Source: Nephromyces sp. MM_2019 (lineage: Eukaryota > Apicomplexa > Aconoidasida > Nephromycida). From it: a DNA stretch of 49,440 bases. The notes under the pieces were generated by a model. The model worked only from the letters and a program-made list of their open reading frames with translations, was not told the origin of the DNA and ran no database searches. Both the position numbers and the translations under genes were made by a program. The stretch covers positions 1 to 49,440 of the forward strand of contig JADHZB010002024.1 of the NCBI GenBank assembly GCA_015657535.1, given 5' to 3'. Shown here one piece after another: positions 35,133 to 47,760 of this stretch (its first letter is position 1; every line of letters begins with the position of its first letter).

Positions 35133-36612
35133 ATGCCATCAAGGTTGGTTATTACTAGATAAGCAACTACCAGAACTATTACTGTTAAAGTACTACACAA
35201 AATCATCAATAACCATGCATATATTTTAAATACATAACAAACACTCATAATCCTGGTAACTCAGCTTTTACCACACTTATCCCTTAAATAAACAGAACAA
35301 ACGCAAGCCTGGAGAAAACCAACCAATCCAGAAAGTCAAGGCCTAACTCAAGGAGTAATGAACGCCCAAGGTTACCTTAAATATATATATTGGTAATCTT
35401 GGACACTCATTACTAATTTTTATATCCCTCAGATTAAAAAGTGAATACCCAAAGAAGAGTGGTGAAAACGCTTCAACAGATCTCTACAACAGAAAATATA
35501 ACAAGCTGAAGGCTGAACGACGAAGTCGATCACCCGATTCAGCTAGCTACCCAATAAAAACAAGCCCTAAAAATTTTTACACCAACTATAAACCAAAACA
35601 AAGTGGAAATAAAAACCATACTTCTCACCAAAGTTACACCCAAGCTTCTGAGCAAAGTAACCATACGAGACAGACCGATAGCCAACATTCAAAACAAGAA
35701 AATACACCTCAAGCAGATGCGGACCCAGATGCTATTATCAAGAGTTAGTAACAAAGTACACTAGAATTACCTTTTTAACTACTAGATGTAATCAAATTTT
35801 TCAGAGGAGGAGCCAAATTTCAAATCAACAGGCTTACTTGCCTCTGAAGATGCTAACCAAAATGGCATATTGCTAAAGGTGAGTATATTTTATGCACCAC
35901 TTATTTTAATAAAAATTATTGAACTAATGAAATAATTATCGCTCTAACGATTCGAATCTCATTTCTTTACACATAGCATACTCCTCCGATAGATTCACGA
36001 AAACCAGATAAAATGTGGAGGCTTTATATGTTTAAAAAAGCAGAAAATCAAGATGATATATCAAGCGAAACTAACTCGAGTAAATAAATTTGAAAAATGA
36101 TAAGAAAAGTATTAAGATTTATTCATTTCATTTTAGAAATCTTCCATATACACCGAAACCCAACCTACCTCTTTGGCAAAGATGCTCGTGTTGCAGACAT
36201 ACCCCTATACCATGCAACGATCTCAAAACAGCATGCTGTATTACAGTTCAGGCTAAGAAATAATTTTATAAGGTTTGAAGATATCTTTTTCCTTATCCAC
36301 TTTTAACCCAGTATATTTTTTATCAATTTTATACTACAACAGACCATACCTTATTGATTTGGAAAGCACAAACGGAAGCTTCCTGAATGACGAAAAAATA
36401 GAACCTTGTAGATATTATGAACTTAGGTTAGTTTTTAGTAATATTATAACATAATTAAATTCATACAGTGAATATCATTAACACACTCCAGAGAGGAAGA
36501 TGTGATAAGATTCGGGAACTCAACTAGAGAGTTTATTTTACTCAATACAGACTCTGTGGAAGTCAAAAAAAAGGACTATAAATCTTATCTGGATGAGCTC
36601 GATAAACATTAG
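35133..36612 (+). CDS. SNIP1: SNIP1-like FHA-domain splicing-associated protein, 8 exons
   Basis: SNIP1/DAWDLE proteins bind phosphothreonine through an FHA domain and act in the spliceosome (RES and Bact complexes) and small-RNA processing. Exons: 35133-35143, 35296-35370, 35433-35743, 35805-35878, 35977-36079, 36137-36272, 36343-36426, 36492-36612; phases agree throughout, 304 aa. The first exon is only 11 nt (MPS plus two bases). Residues about 1-125 are Arg/Ser/Asn/Gln-rich and disordered, as in the family. A KEEPNF...TGLL motif precedes the FHA domain, as in human SNIP1. FHA hallmarks: HRNPTYLFGKD, ARVADIPLYHATISKQHAV (FHA Gly-Lys, Ser-Lys-Gln-His), YLIDLESTNGSFLN and YYELREEDVIRFGNSTREF. 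The carboxyl end is short and charged. Identification is firm. Confidence 0.93.
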
Positions 36613-37518
36613 CTCGAAAATCTCTGCTCACCATCTACTTTAAATTTAATGTTGCTCATTGATATCAATATTAAAGGGAATAAACTAATACCTTTTTAAT
36701 CTTATAAGCAATATCATCTTAATCAAGATTTATAACATTTTTAATGAATTTCACTTAAAATACTCCTCCTAAAACTCGAAATCAGTTGATTATATTGCTT
36801 AACTTTCCGCAAAATTAAAAAACGGTCCTAACTATTTAACATTCTGAACTTAACTCAATTCGATAATTATCTTTATATTTTATTATAAGCCAGACCTCAA
36901 AACATAATAATCTTACTGATATTCCACTGAGATTAATTAATTAAACGAGAAAATTAAACAAATTCATTATTGTAGTTTTAACCCTTGAGACACAACTAGA
37001 ACTTTAAGAATATTTCACCAAACAGCAAAATCATAAAAGGATTTTTAACTGATTTGTAAGTAGCATGAATTCAATCTGGAATCTATTAAATCTCTAAAAG
37101 TGAAATTGAGACTATTTTGTATCCAAAATACATTATAATAACTGTTCAAAATTAAACTTTTTGAAATTTGCAAACTCTTATTTGCCCAACAATTTGTTAA
37201 GACTTATAATATCAAAATTGTTGAAAAATTTTAAATCTATATCCTTAGAATATTTTTCAATTTACTAAACAAGTGGCGTTAAATATTCAAAATTAAAGAT
37301 ACATAAAAAAAGCATGATTAATTAAGTAAACGAATTATATTTCACTCAAGCAGAGAAAGGGATTTAAAAATTTTAAGTTAAATTATCAGTTGACCGTATG
37401 TTGCCTCAATTGTAAAGTAGAATGTAAGTTAATTTCATTTTCTGGGTTTAAATTGAAACATTGAATCATCTTCCACTGAAGCGGTGAGTAATTTTCCACT
37501 CTCAAGCCTTAAGGTTCA
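36613..37518. other. Spacer between convergent SNIP1-like and NAP genes
   Basis: The SNIP1-like gene (plus) and the NAP gene (minus) end towards each other here, so both polyadenylation regions lie in it. AT-rich, no coding signal seen. Confidence 0.6.
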
Positions 37519-38853
37519 CTAAAATATAAAGTCCCATAAAGAATACTCCTCATCATTTTCAAGTTTGTTTTCTTCACTAATTGTCGATTGGTAATCAGGA
37601 ATAACAACTTTTAATCTTCCCATATACCAGTCTATTGCATCAGGTATTAAATTATCACGAAAAGAAATTCCAGCCTCAAGGTCTGAAGCAAGATTAGCTT
37701 GAAGCACTTTAAGCTCCTAAGTTTGACAGGTTACTCAAAAGAAATATGGATAAATATATCATAGAATAATAACTAGTATCTTTTTTGAATTTAAGTCGAG
37801 TTTTTTGCATTTTTAATAAATTTTAAATACTTGCCTCATCAGATAAACTTTCTAGCTCGCTCATAGTTGGAAAGTGGGTCTCACGGAATATGTTGAAAAA
37901 GCTTTTTTGGCTATTGTGTGTTGTTACATATCTCTCCGCACCAGAACGGATGTTTGTTTGGCTTGTTGTTGCAACTAAGGTTGTGACATCCTGAACATTC
38001 ATTATAAAATTCTACAGTTAGCTTTTTAGCTTAACAATTTACAAAATATTAATAATTATAATAATTATGATTGAAGTTAACAATATTTAACTTTATTCTA
38101 GCCAAGATTTTTTAACATTGTACTACAAACCTTGCCATCAAACCAACTTGGCTTCGAACTTTTTGTACTGACTAATATATCAGATTTCATCTCATCGTCG
38201 AACTCTAGATTATACTGTTTTACCAACAAAGTCTCCTTAAAATAAGGATTATTATAAAAGTAAAAGCATAGCCTGAAAGAGCTTTTTGAGTTTTCTTCAA
38301 CCCACTCCGTAGTTACATCTTTCAAATAAGTAAGAACAGGCTCATCAGCGTTTTCCACAATAAGCCTCAAAATTTGGTGATTTTTCATAGCATTTAACCA
38401 AAAGTCAGGAATTGAAGTAGTTTTCGAAGGTGATAATTGTATTACAATCTGTTCAGGATTATTTTCATAAGTTTCTTTTTCTAGTACACTAGCTCTTCTT
38501 TGAAATATATCCTTGTAAATTTTATCGTATTTCCTTTCTAAGCTGTGTAATTCCTTAGTATATGAAATCTTTCGATCTCTGAGCTCATTTTGTAATTCTT
38601 GCAATTCTGAAATTATATCACCACAAAATGGCAAACCATTCTGTTCTGATTCCCTTGTACTATTCGGTTTATCGTCAAAAATAGCTGAATTGACGATTGG
38701 AGTCAATCCTATTACATTTTCAGCACCCTGATCGCTTGGAGTTACAATAGGGCTTGGGTGGCATGATGATGGTGCTGCCGTAGAAAGAAAAGGGGAAGCA
38801 ACAACGTCTTGGTCTTCATCTTTCTCGTCAAGAAAATTTATTTGACTCACCAT
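37519..38853 (-). CDS. Nucleosome assembly protein (NAP/SET family), 3 exons, one GC-AG intron
   Basis: Histone H2A-H2B chaperone of the NAP1/SET family. Exons: 38853-38131, 37990-37835, 37716-37519; 358 aa. Residues 1-75 are acidic and low complexity; a long dimerisation helix follows (ELQELQNELRDRKISY to about residue 125). The earmuff domain starts IPDFWLNAMKNHQ and contains EPVLTYLKDV, SSFRLCFYFYNNPYF and LVKQYN. After that come DGKDVTT, a FFNIF...HFPTMSELE block and an acidic C-terminal end, EENKLENDEEYS. The second intron starts with GC (GATGAG followed by GCAAGT) and ends with AG; the obvious GT alternative leads straight to a stop, so GC-AG is the best reading. NAP1-like versus SET-like could not be settled. 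Confidence 0.9.
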
Positions 38854-40406
38854 GCTTTAAATTTGCATTAATAATTATAACTTCAAGACCTTTAGCTGGT
38901 TTATTCAGAATTATAGCATCATTTGACCAAATCAGTTGACTTACCCTTCTTATGCTTGATTAGAATGATAGAAAAAGAAAATCATTGCAAAACTAAAATA
39001 CCAAAAAGTACAAAACTAACAATAAAAATACCAAAGCAACTTCTATTTTAACATTTAAAATTACAGTTTACAAGAATTACATAAATTTTAGCTCAATGCA
39101 CTTTTGGAATTTAATTTAATTTTTAAATGATAGATATGTTGATCGTAAATGGGGATGTTAAACAATGAACTATTTTAAAATCAGATTTGAAAAAATGAAT
39201 ATTTTAAAAACATATCAAGTTTGAATGTATCTCTCAAAGCTTCGAGTATAGTAATTAAAGATTTTCAAGAGCTAAAACTTAGTAACTTTATCAACAAACA
39301 AGTTAATTTATTCCTTTTAATCAAATTTTCTTGCAAGATTATTGCCATAAGATATGGTTTTATCTAAATAAACATTATCTAGCTACGCTTAACTTGTTAA
39401 CATTATCTAACATTAAAGGCATAAATAGAGCATATTCAATTTAATAGCTAATATGTTTAGACTTGAATTTAACCAAACTTTGTTACTAACATACTTTACA
39501 GCTAATAAACTTGTGTAATCAATTGTGTTAGAGTCACAAACAACTAAGCTAGTTTGTACTTTCTAGTGGAGCTTTTTTTAAGCTAGGGTAAACTGTTGTA
39601 TGTTTTATATTGTAATTAACATGCTTATTTATAGCAATGAGTGTGCTCTTTATTTATCTTTAATATCTCCATGCATTCTGAATTTGATATTATACTCAAT
39701 ACTGCTTTTCTTATTTTCTTTATACTTATTGAGTGGTATTTATGAAAGAAATTAATAATTAGCAAATTGATTGCTAATTGTTTGTTTCGTATTGGTTAAA
39801 TTTTACAAATTGTAAGTTGCAAGTGTGTAATCCTATGATATAGGCATTATTTTAGAAAATGTTGCTATATTTGTAAAGTAGTCGAAAATACTTTTCAAGG
39901 TGCATTTGCTGAGTAGAGTAGTTAGTTAAACCTTGGATATTTAATTACTTAAATGAATGTAGAATTGCAATAAGTTGCTTGTTATGAAAAAATGTTAAAA
40001 CTGAATTTCTAATAAATATCAATACTTAAACTTTGTTTCAAGTAAATAGGAACGAGTTTGCAATCAATTTGCTATTGAACAAAAATTACTGGATGGAAGG
40101 TTCAATTGATATATAAAATATATAGCTTTTTAAATAAAATATCTAGTATAAGAATTTTATAGGGAGAAGTGATTCAATGAGTGTTAAAATAGCTTTGAAG
40201 CCTTCATTATAAGTATTTTCAAAAAATATATTTTTATTTTCTACCGAATCTGGTTTGTAAGGTTGATTGAAATTGTAAAATAAAGCTATAATTATTGGAT
40301 CAAAGGAACAATTGTTACTAATTTAGGCAGTAATACATTGATTCGTTATGCTATATATTGATCTGCACAGTCTGCTTTATCATATATTGTGAGAAAAGAA
40401 TTTCAT
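38854..40406. other. AT-rich spacer between NAP and 14-3-3 genes
   Basis: No coding signal or tandem repeat seen. It holds the NAP promoter side and the 3' flank of the 14-3-3 gene. Confidence 0.6.
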
Positions 40407-41525
40407 TTATTGTTCGGCTGCTGGCAATTTCTCTGAGGGAAAAAATTATTCAAATATTTAGTTTAATTATTGTTGAAAATAAGAGAAATGGGTGCCAATA
40501 ATAATTCTAAAGGGGCGTACCTTCAGCATTATCACGAATATCAGTTGTCCACAACGTTAAGTTATCTCTGAGCAATTGCATAATTAGGGTTGAATCCTTA
40601 TAGGAGTCCTCGCTTACACTATCAAATTCTGAAATTGCTTCATCAAAAGCAGTTTTCGCCATTTCGCAAGCCTCGTATGGGTTATTAAGAATCTCGTAAT
40701 GAAATACTGAATAAAGTTAATTTGTTAAGTAATTCAAATTTCCCATCAAATGAAATAATTGATAGTCTACCTGAATAGTTTAAAGCAAGACCTAAACGAA
40801 TAGGATGTGTTGAGGGTAGGGTTGCAGCAGCATTTTCTGTAGCAGACTGATAAGCAGAATGAGCGTTGTCAGCAACAGTTTTTCTTTCATCGTCACTCAA
40901 GATCTCACTAATGTATCTGTAATAATCGCCTTGCATTTTGTAATAAAATACTGTGCTTTCATTTTCCTGCAGTATGTAATGAATAATTTTGAAAATAAAC
41001 TAGTTGATGTATATAAAAATTTTTAATACATTGGTGTTAGGGATAAGCCTCTTGGATAATAATGTAATAATGTCTTGGCATATTTTTGAAAGCTCCTCCT
41101 CAACAACTTTCCTGTACTCACTAGCTAAAGACGCAAATTGGTTAGTACGACCATTAGCATGCTCTTTTTGTTCTATATTAGAAATGATTCTCCATGAAGC
41201 ACGTCGTGATCCGACGGAATTTTTGTATGCGACAGACTATAATAAATTTATTGATAGGTAAAATGGTTGAGTAAAATTTATTGAAATCAGAGTTTACCAG
41301 TAAGTTTCTTTCTTCAACAGTAAGTAAATTTCTTTCAGTTCCGATGCATGCCTTAACAAGCTCTGTCATAGCTTCAGCCATATCTAAAGGCAAATATATA
41401 GTTTATATAATTAATTGTTGTCTAATCAACATTTATTCTTTATAACCATCATAACGTTCTGCTTGCTCAGCAAGCTTTGCTTTGTAAACATAAGCCTCTC
41501 CAGCAGATTTTTTATCAGTTGACAT
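40407..41525 (-). CDS. 14-3-3 protein, 6 exons
   Basis: Dimeric phosphoserine/phosphothreonine-binding adaptor. Exons: 41525-41447, 41383-41298, 41236-41030, 40966-40771, 40706-40521, 40432-40407; phases agree, 259 aa (the family is about 245-260). Visible family blocks: [17 protein letters not shown] near the start, RNLLSVAYKN at the exon 2/3 junction, [17 protein letters not shown] (with the phosphopeptide-binding Arg), [11 protein letters not shown], the helix-7 block [18 protein letters not shown], and [19 protein letters not shown]. The tail after helix 9 is short ([15 protein letters not shown]). The binding-groove Lys, Arg and Tyr residues appear intact. Start chosen at [17 protein letters not shown], directly upstream of the conserved helix 1. 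Identification is firm. Confidence 0.96.
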
Positions 41526-44500
41526 CTTACCAAAATTGAAATTTAAATTCCTGATTCAATAAATATAGGTGTTTGGGTAGCGATATAAGGGGTTGGTTAA
41601 TAAATTGATAGGGAAAAAAATAGCTAGCTAGATATAAGTTTTGTTTAGGCGATTTGACTAGTAGTGGATGAAGTATCTATACTCATAAAATAAATTAGTG
41701 ATAATGAAAATTCAAAGAACGTAGGTTGTATTAAGAGTTGATGCCAGGTACTAAAGCTTAAAGATAGATAAGTAATGCATAATCGAAGAGATGGTAGTAT
41801 TTATATTCTTAGTGTAAGAAGCAAATCAAGAGGGAATGAAATGTGGCTTTATGAATGTTTTTAGACCCAAAAATATTATTGAGTGTAAGGTAGAATCAGA
41901 TAAAACTGAAGCAAATGAAAATATTTCTGAATACCTTTGATTTATGTTAAATTGAGGTGGATGTGGTTGTTATAAGAAATTAAGTGTTCTATTGGAAAGA
42001 AAAGAAGATAAATTAAATATCCAATATCCTACTTTTTTAGGGCCAAATATATTTTTATGTCTCTCAATTAAGAGTTAAGTTATATATATAAAATTCATCT
42101 GTAAGAAAGTGACAAGCGTAAGTGGAAATTAGGATTGAAGGGAAAATAAAGAAAGCCTGATCATACAAAAATTCTAAGACTTGTAGCAATTCAAAATAGA
42201 TATGAAATTTATTTCAAAATGTTAGTACATGGAACGTGCTGTTTGTTCATCAGCTTATTCTATTTGTTGTAGCACCGAATGTCTAAATTGTAAACGAAGC
42301 GGAACAAGTAACTAAAGTTAGATAAATTTTTAGTCACTACAAAACCAAAAATTTAAGTTAACAAGATGAGTAACCAAATTCTTATTAAAAAGATAAAGTG
42401 CGGATGTTATCATTTACATGCCCAGTGTATGTAGAAAAATAGTGCCCCTTTAATAATTTAGCACAAAATTTCTATTATCGCTTTTATTATTTCTAGTATA
42501 AAAGTAAATGGCAAGGAAACCTAAATAGTCATTCTTATTTGCTTAATTCTTCTGTGCGTTACAATAATCATCACTTGATATATGCTGATCTTATGATTGA
42601 GTGTTAAAGCAATTGAATTCACAACATGTATATATAATATTCCTAGGCTTGATAAGTCTTTAAACTAAGTAAGCTTAATCAAGCCAAATTTTTGTCAAAA
42701 AGCGGGAGTGATTATACAATCATGAAAATGTAATTATATAAGATAATCATCGTATTAACACAAAAGTTAAGGAACAAACAAATATTTTTGTCTGAAAAGA
42801 CTTTACCAGTGTTGCTTCTTAATTCTTCAAACTTTTTATGAGATCTCTTTGGGCATTATTAGCTCTATAGCTAATTAATAATTAAAAGCTAAAATTGAAA
42901 AGAAAAATAATAATAATTGGGTAAGCCCAAAAAAATTAACAAAATCTTTTTAAACCCTCTCTACAATTTGTTTTCAGAAATATATGTAATATCTAAAAAA
43001 ATGAATTAATAAAATTCACCCTTTAGATCGAAATTTTTGCCTGCTAATCGATTAACCTTTTCTAACAAGGTTGTTCTATTAATTCATTAAAAATTAACTT
43101 GATATATTAACTAGGTTTATTTAAGCTCAAGATAACAAAACAGTTGCAAATATAGGAGGACTTGAAAATAGGACTTGTGATCTTTAATTATGTTTAGGGG
43201 GTATTATTTAGTTATGGTGCATAAGATTAAAATCGTGATTTGAGTGATTATTGACAATAATTCTATAATGCATAATAAAAAATGAGTCTAGAAAATTTAT
43301 TACGATCCAATAATATCAAATGTAACATGAAATAATCATTAACCGTTAAGGAAAGCTTGTATAACAACTTGAACAGTTGATAGTCTGCAGAATGATTGTC
43401 TTAGAAATTTGATTATGGTTACCAAGAGCGGTTACAAAAACTTAGAATTTCTACCAAAGTCCTATTCTATCTAATCTTAAATAAGTACACATATTATATA
43501 TAACTATCAGACATTAAATGACATTCCTATTCTCTCCGTTTTTACAAGGAAAGACTATATTCCGCTGATCATAAATTCACAAGTATAAAAATGATATGCT
43601 TCACAAACGATACAAAATCAATAGCTTAATTTCTTAGGGCAAATTTTCTAATTAAAGTTTTAAGATCTTTTGTTTTCATAAAAATCAAAAATATAACTTC
43701 ATAAATTATATAAAGTATTAAGTGTTACCCTCATTCTCCAGAAACAATTCAATATAATATAAAATCCCAAATTTCCTCATACAGCAGCACGTTTAAGTCA
43801 TGTTAGCAGACGCATGAAAATGCTTCACTAGAACATGTTATTAGCTGGATTTAAACACATTAAAATTAAGTTGTATTGATTTCTAATGTTGAAACAATTT
43901 CTTGCTTTGTAATTTGGAATATTAACAGATAAAGTATAACGAGAGGGTTTGCAATTCAACTATTAGAGTAAAAGTAAAAGTTTTATAGCTATATTATTAG
44001 CCTTTCATGAGAAGAATCATCTTTTAAGATGTATTTGATTGAGCACATACTTATATAGCCTACTCAAAACACTAGATGTTGTAATTATATTAAAGTTAGA
44101 TTTGAATTTTTTGGGTTGAGGAATCACTCAAGGTGAATTTAAATATCCTTTAAAAAATACTAATTATAATGTAAAACAGCTCCAAAACAAAAGAAAATAA
44201 TTTGTAAACAATAACTGAAGCTTTGAAAATATTAATTTCTAATTTCTATAATTTAAAAATGAAGAATGAAAAATACTTAAAGTTAATTGTATTTTTTCAA
44301 AAATTGCATTGAGTATATTTCTTTCCATTATTACTCCTTACACCCTTTAAACCAGAGAGGCTAAACTATTTTGACTATATTTGAATATTAAGTAAAATAA
44401 TTGAGGTATTTTAGGAAGCGTAAAGCTAAATACGAGCTATTGTTTCATTTTTACAAAATATATTTTTAGGTTTTTTTCTTATTGGTATAAAAATCTGATT

Positions 44501-47500
44501 TATTAATACACTATTGAGCTTAAAATTAGTTATTAAACTTGTTGATGATGCAATTTCGCATGGCTTTATTTCTTCAAAATAGATAGTATTTTGAGATTTC
44601 TTTGAAAAAATATCATTTTGCCTTAAAAATGTTAATAGGATTAGTATGTATCTTGCTTTTGCTTAATTAAGATGACACAGCCCCCCAATTTGTTATTAAT
44701 AAATGAACCAGATCTTCTAATTTGATTGGAAATTACAACTATTCGCTGCTCTTAGCTAATACTTAATTATCATACATAGTTGACGACCTATTGAATCAAA
44801 TTTTACAAGATTTAACAAACATTTTGATATGATAATTTTGAATGATTATCATTGGGACTATGTTTCTAAAAATAGTATGATTTAACAAAAAGAAAATTCT
44901 ATATATTCCCATTTTTAGTCTACATATGACATTCCTCCTTAAAATATTTTTTGTCTGAGTATCCTAAAACAAACACATAGTATCATTGATGAAAATTCAT
45001 TTAATTGGCTTTCTAAGTGTAAGCAAATTCAATTTTTGATGTTTAGCAAAACATCTATTTATAATAATGAATATATTAAGGCTTATTAAATTCGAAATAT
45101 CAGATTGTTGTTACTGGGATATATAAACAATTTTATAAGCTAACTTATTTACATAATTTTTAACTTATTACGAATTTGAGTTTTAGTATATAGTACTTAA
45201 TTATAAATTTTCTCAATCTATTGCTTGATAATTCGAAACATTTAAGTGCCTTCAAAACAGACTGAGCCAGATTTTGCCCTTATATCAAGATAGCAAAAGA
45301 AGTCTGGAGATATACATATGTTGAATAATTATTATAACAAAGTTAGATTACCTTCAATGTGTATATATGATTTTTATTTCATTTGATCAAAAGGCCATGA
45401 ATTTTATTTTGTAACACAAAACAGTTTCACAGTCAATATAAAAAAATTATTGAAGTGAAACATAGATATTAAATAATATATCTCATCCCAATTGATTATA
45501 ATACTCAAGATCATATAATTAATGATTTTTTTACTACTTCATAATGAAAGGGAAACCATCTTAATATTGAATTATAAATAATTTCTAGAAGTGATAATAA
45601 CTTATGTATATATATATATACATCAAATTTAGAAAATGTCGTTTTTACTATAATCACACTTGCTTAAGCTTGATTTTGACAATTTTCATAATTTAATATG
45701 TGTAAACATTAAATAAAAGGCTAAAAATTGGACCAATAAAGATGATTGAATCTTCACTCAAATTATAAATTGTTTACATTTGTAGATAAACATAATAATG
45801 CTAATTCAAAAGGTAAGTGTTTAGATGTAATATGAATGAGTTTGAGATTTCTTTATAAATTCCTTATAAAATTTATAAAATTTTCCTTTTTCCGCATATA
45901 TTACTAATTGACCATATTCCCATTTTTGAATCAAATTGTTAGGGATTTAAAAAAATGATATGCAGGTTTATATGATATGATTATTTTCCTGAATTAAAGT
46001 AAGTTACACCTTTTCGAATTTTAAAATACTTGTATGAGTATATGTCATTTTACAATGAAGTAATCATCCCAAGATTATCTAAAATATATCCTATAACTTA
46101 CTGAGAATAAAATGTAAAGATTAATATTATATATACCCGTGAAAAGTGTGACTTCAAACAAGTTAAAAAATCCATCATGTAGTATATTAATAATGTTCAT
46201 TGATTGGCTGTTGCTTTCTTTTCATTAAAGCACTTTCCTGGTATAAGATTCTATAACGTGTGCAAATCTTAACACATAATTTGATATGTATAACAACTAT
46301 ACAAGTAATGTTAATATTTCAATTTTTAAGCAACACTACACAAAGATTGAATCTCTCTCAAGATCTACCTGATTAAGATAACTATTGATAATGCTAAGTG
46401 TTACAAAAACTTGTTTAAATATACTTGAAAATGTGCTAAAAAAGCCTTCTGAAAAGCGATATTGTTTGTTTTGATAATTTTTTTTTATTATAATACTTTA
46501 AAAATATACTTGGATAAGATACAATCTTCTTTTGTTTATTACTCCCATATTTTGAACATTTTAAAAATTTTATAATATCATTAAGTGCCACCAACATACC
46601 CATGTCACTCAACCATAGTAGTAATATAGACTAATTTGTATCCTCTTCTTATAATCAAGACTCAGATCTCAAACATTCAAGGTAGTAAATATATCAAAGA
46701 GAAATATTGATAGGAGTAACCTGTAAGTGTTCATATTATATAAAATTCACTGAAATACTTACGTCTACACCAACTTAATGGCTAGTGACATTCGTCTCTG
46801 CTTATATAACAATACTAGACTCCTCCAAGATATCACGGAATCCCCCTAACACATAACAATTAAGCCTGTAAGCATGCTACCTTAATATCTAACCCTAACT
46901 TGACTCGTAAATTTTGAATGACACATTAATCTATTCCAATACATACCCAATTACATTGCGCTACACCTGATAACACATAATTATACTAAATTTCACCCAA
47001 TTACACTCAACCACACTGAAGCACACTGATATCCTACCACACCAAATTACACTCGTATACCTTAATCACATCTAAGCAAGTCAATTACGCTCATTTTAAC
47101 ATAATTAGATCAAAATACACCCAACCTAACCCAACCTTACTCATCTTATTCATTCCTACAAACCCAACTCAACCATACTCAACCCTAATAAACCACCTCA
47201 TGGCACAAGTCACTACCATAATTCACCACATAGCACTACCACATAAATCTAGATATTCTAACTCTACCTTATGACAGAATCTCTATTTGTCGCTCCCTTT
47301 AGAATTTTTAGCTATAGCTATAACCTTTGAATATTTCTTCAATAGAAACAATGAAAATATCTGATGTTTATTTACTCACTATTGAATTTAGCTGCCTTAA
47401 TAAAATTTATAGAAAGGGTATTTTAAATTCAATCTTAGATCACCACTAACTCCTTGAAGACCTTGAAGCCTACCGTTACAATTTATACAGTAAAACTTTG

Positions 47501-47760
47501 CATCTTATAACCAACTAAACACTATAACGACACTGACACTATGACCTATTAAGGCTTCCATGGGTTCAATTTAGCGATTACACCCTTCAAATCAAGACGC
47601 ATACATTGTTAATGATTCACTTACAAAGTAGCGAAAATATTAGTGAATGGCATAGTATGTATGTAACATATAACACAATAATCACACAGTAGTTCGATAG
47701 GAGAATCTGAACTCTATATTTATTTTTTTTTCCGACACTCAAATTAACCAAAGTCTCTCC
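41526..47760. other. 6.2-kb gene-free AT-rich region between divergent genes
   Basis: I find no open frame with family features, no tRNA-like signals and no TG/CA arrays. Most of it is uniform AT-rich sequence with all three frames closed on both strands. The last kilobase changes character and becomes G-poor on the plus strand (about 46780-47270). It must include the upstream regions of 14-3-3 (minus) and the ubiquitin hydrolase (plus); an untranslated RNA or a gene of very short exons cannot be excluded by eye. Confidence 0.6.
46780..47270. other. Strand-asymmetric, G-poor low-complexity stretch
   Basis: The plus strand is made mostly of A, C and T, with recurring words CCCAAC, ACACTCAAC, ACCACA and TTACAC. 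In 47101-47220 I count about 42 C and 4 G. There is no fixed period. It lies 0.5-1 kb upstream of the ubiquitin hydrolase start. Confidence 0.75.
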
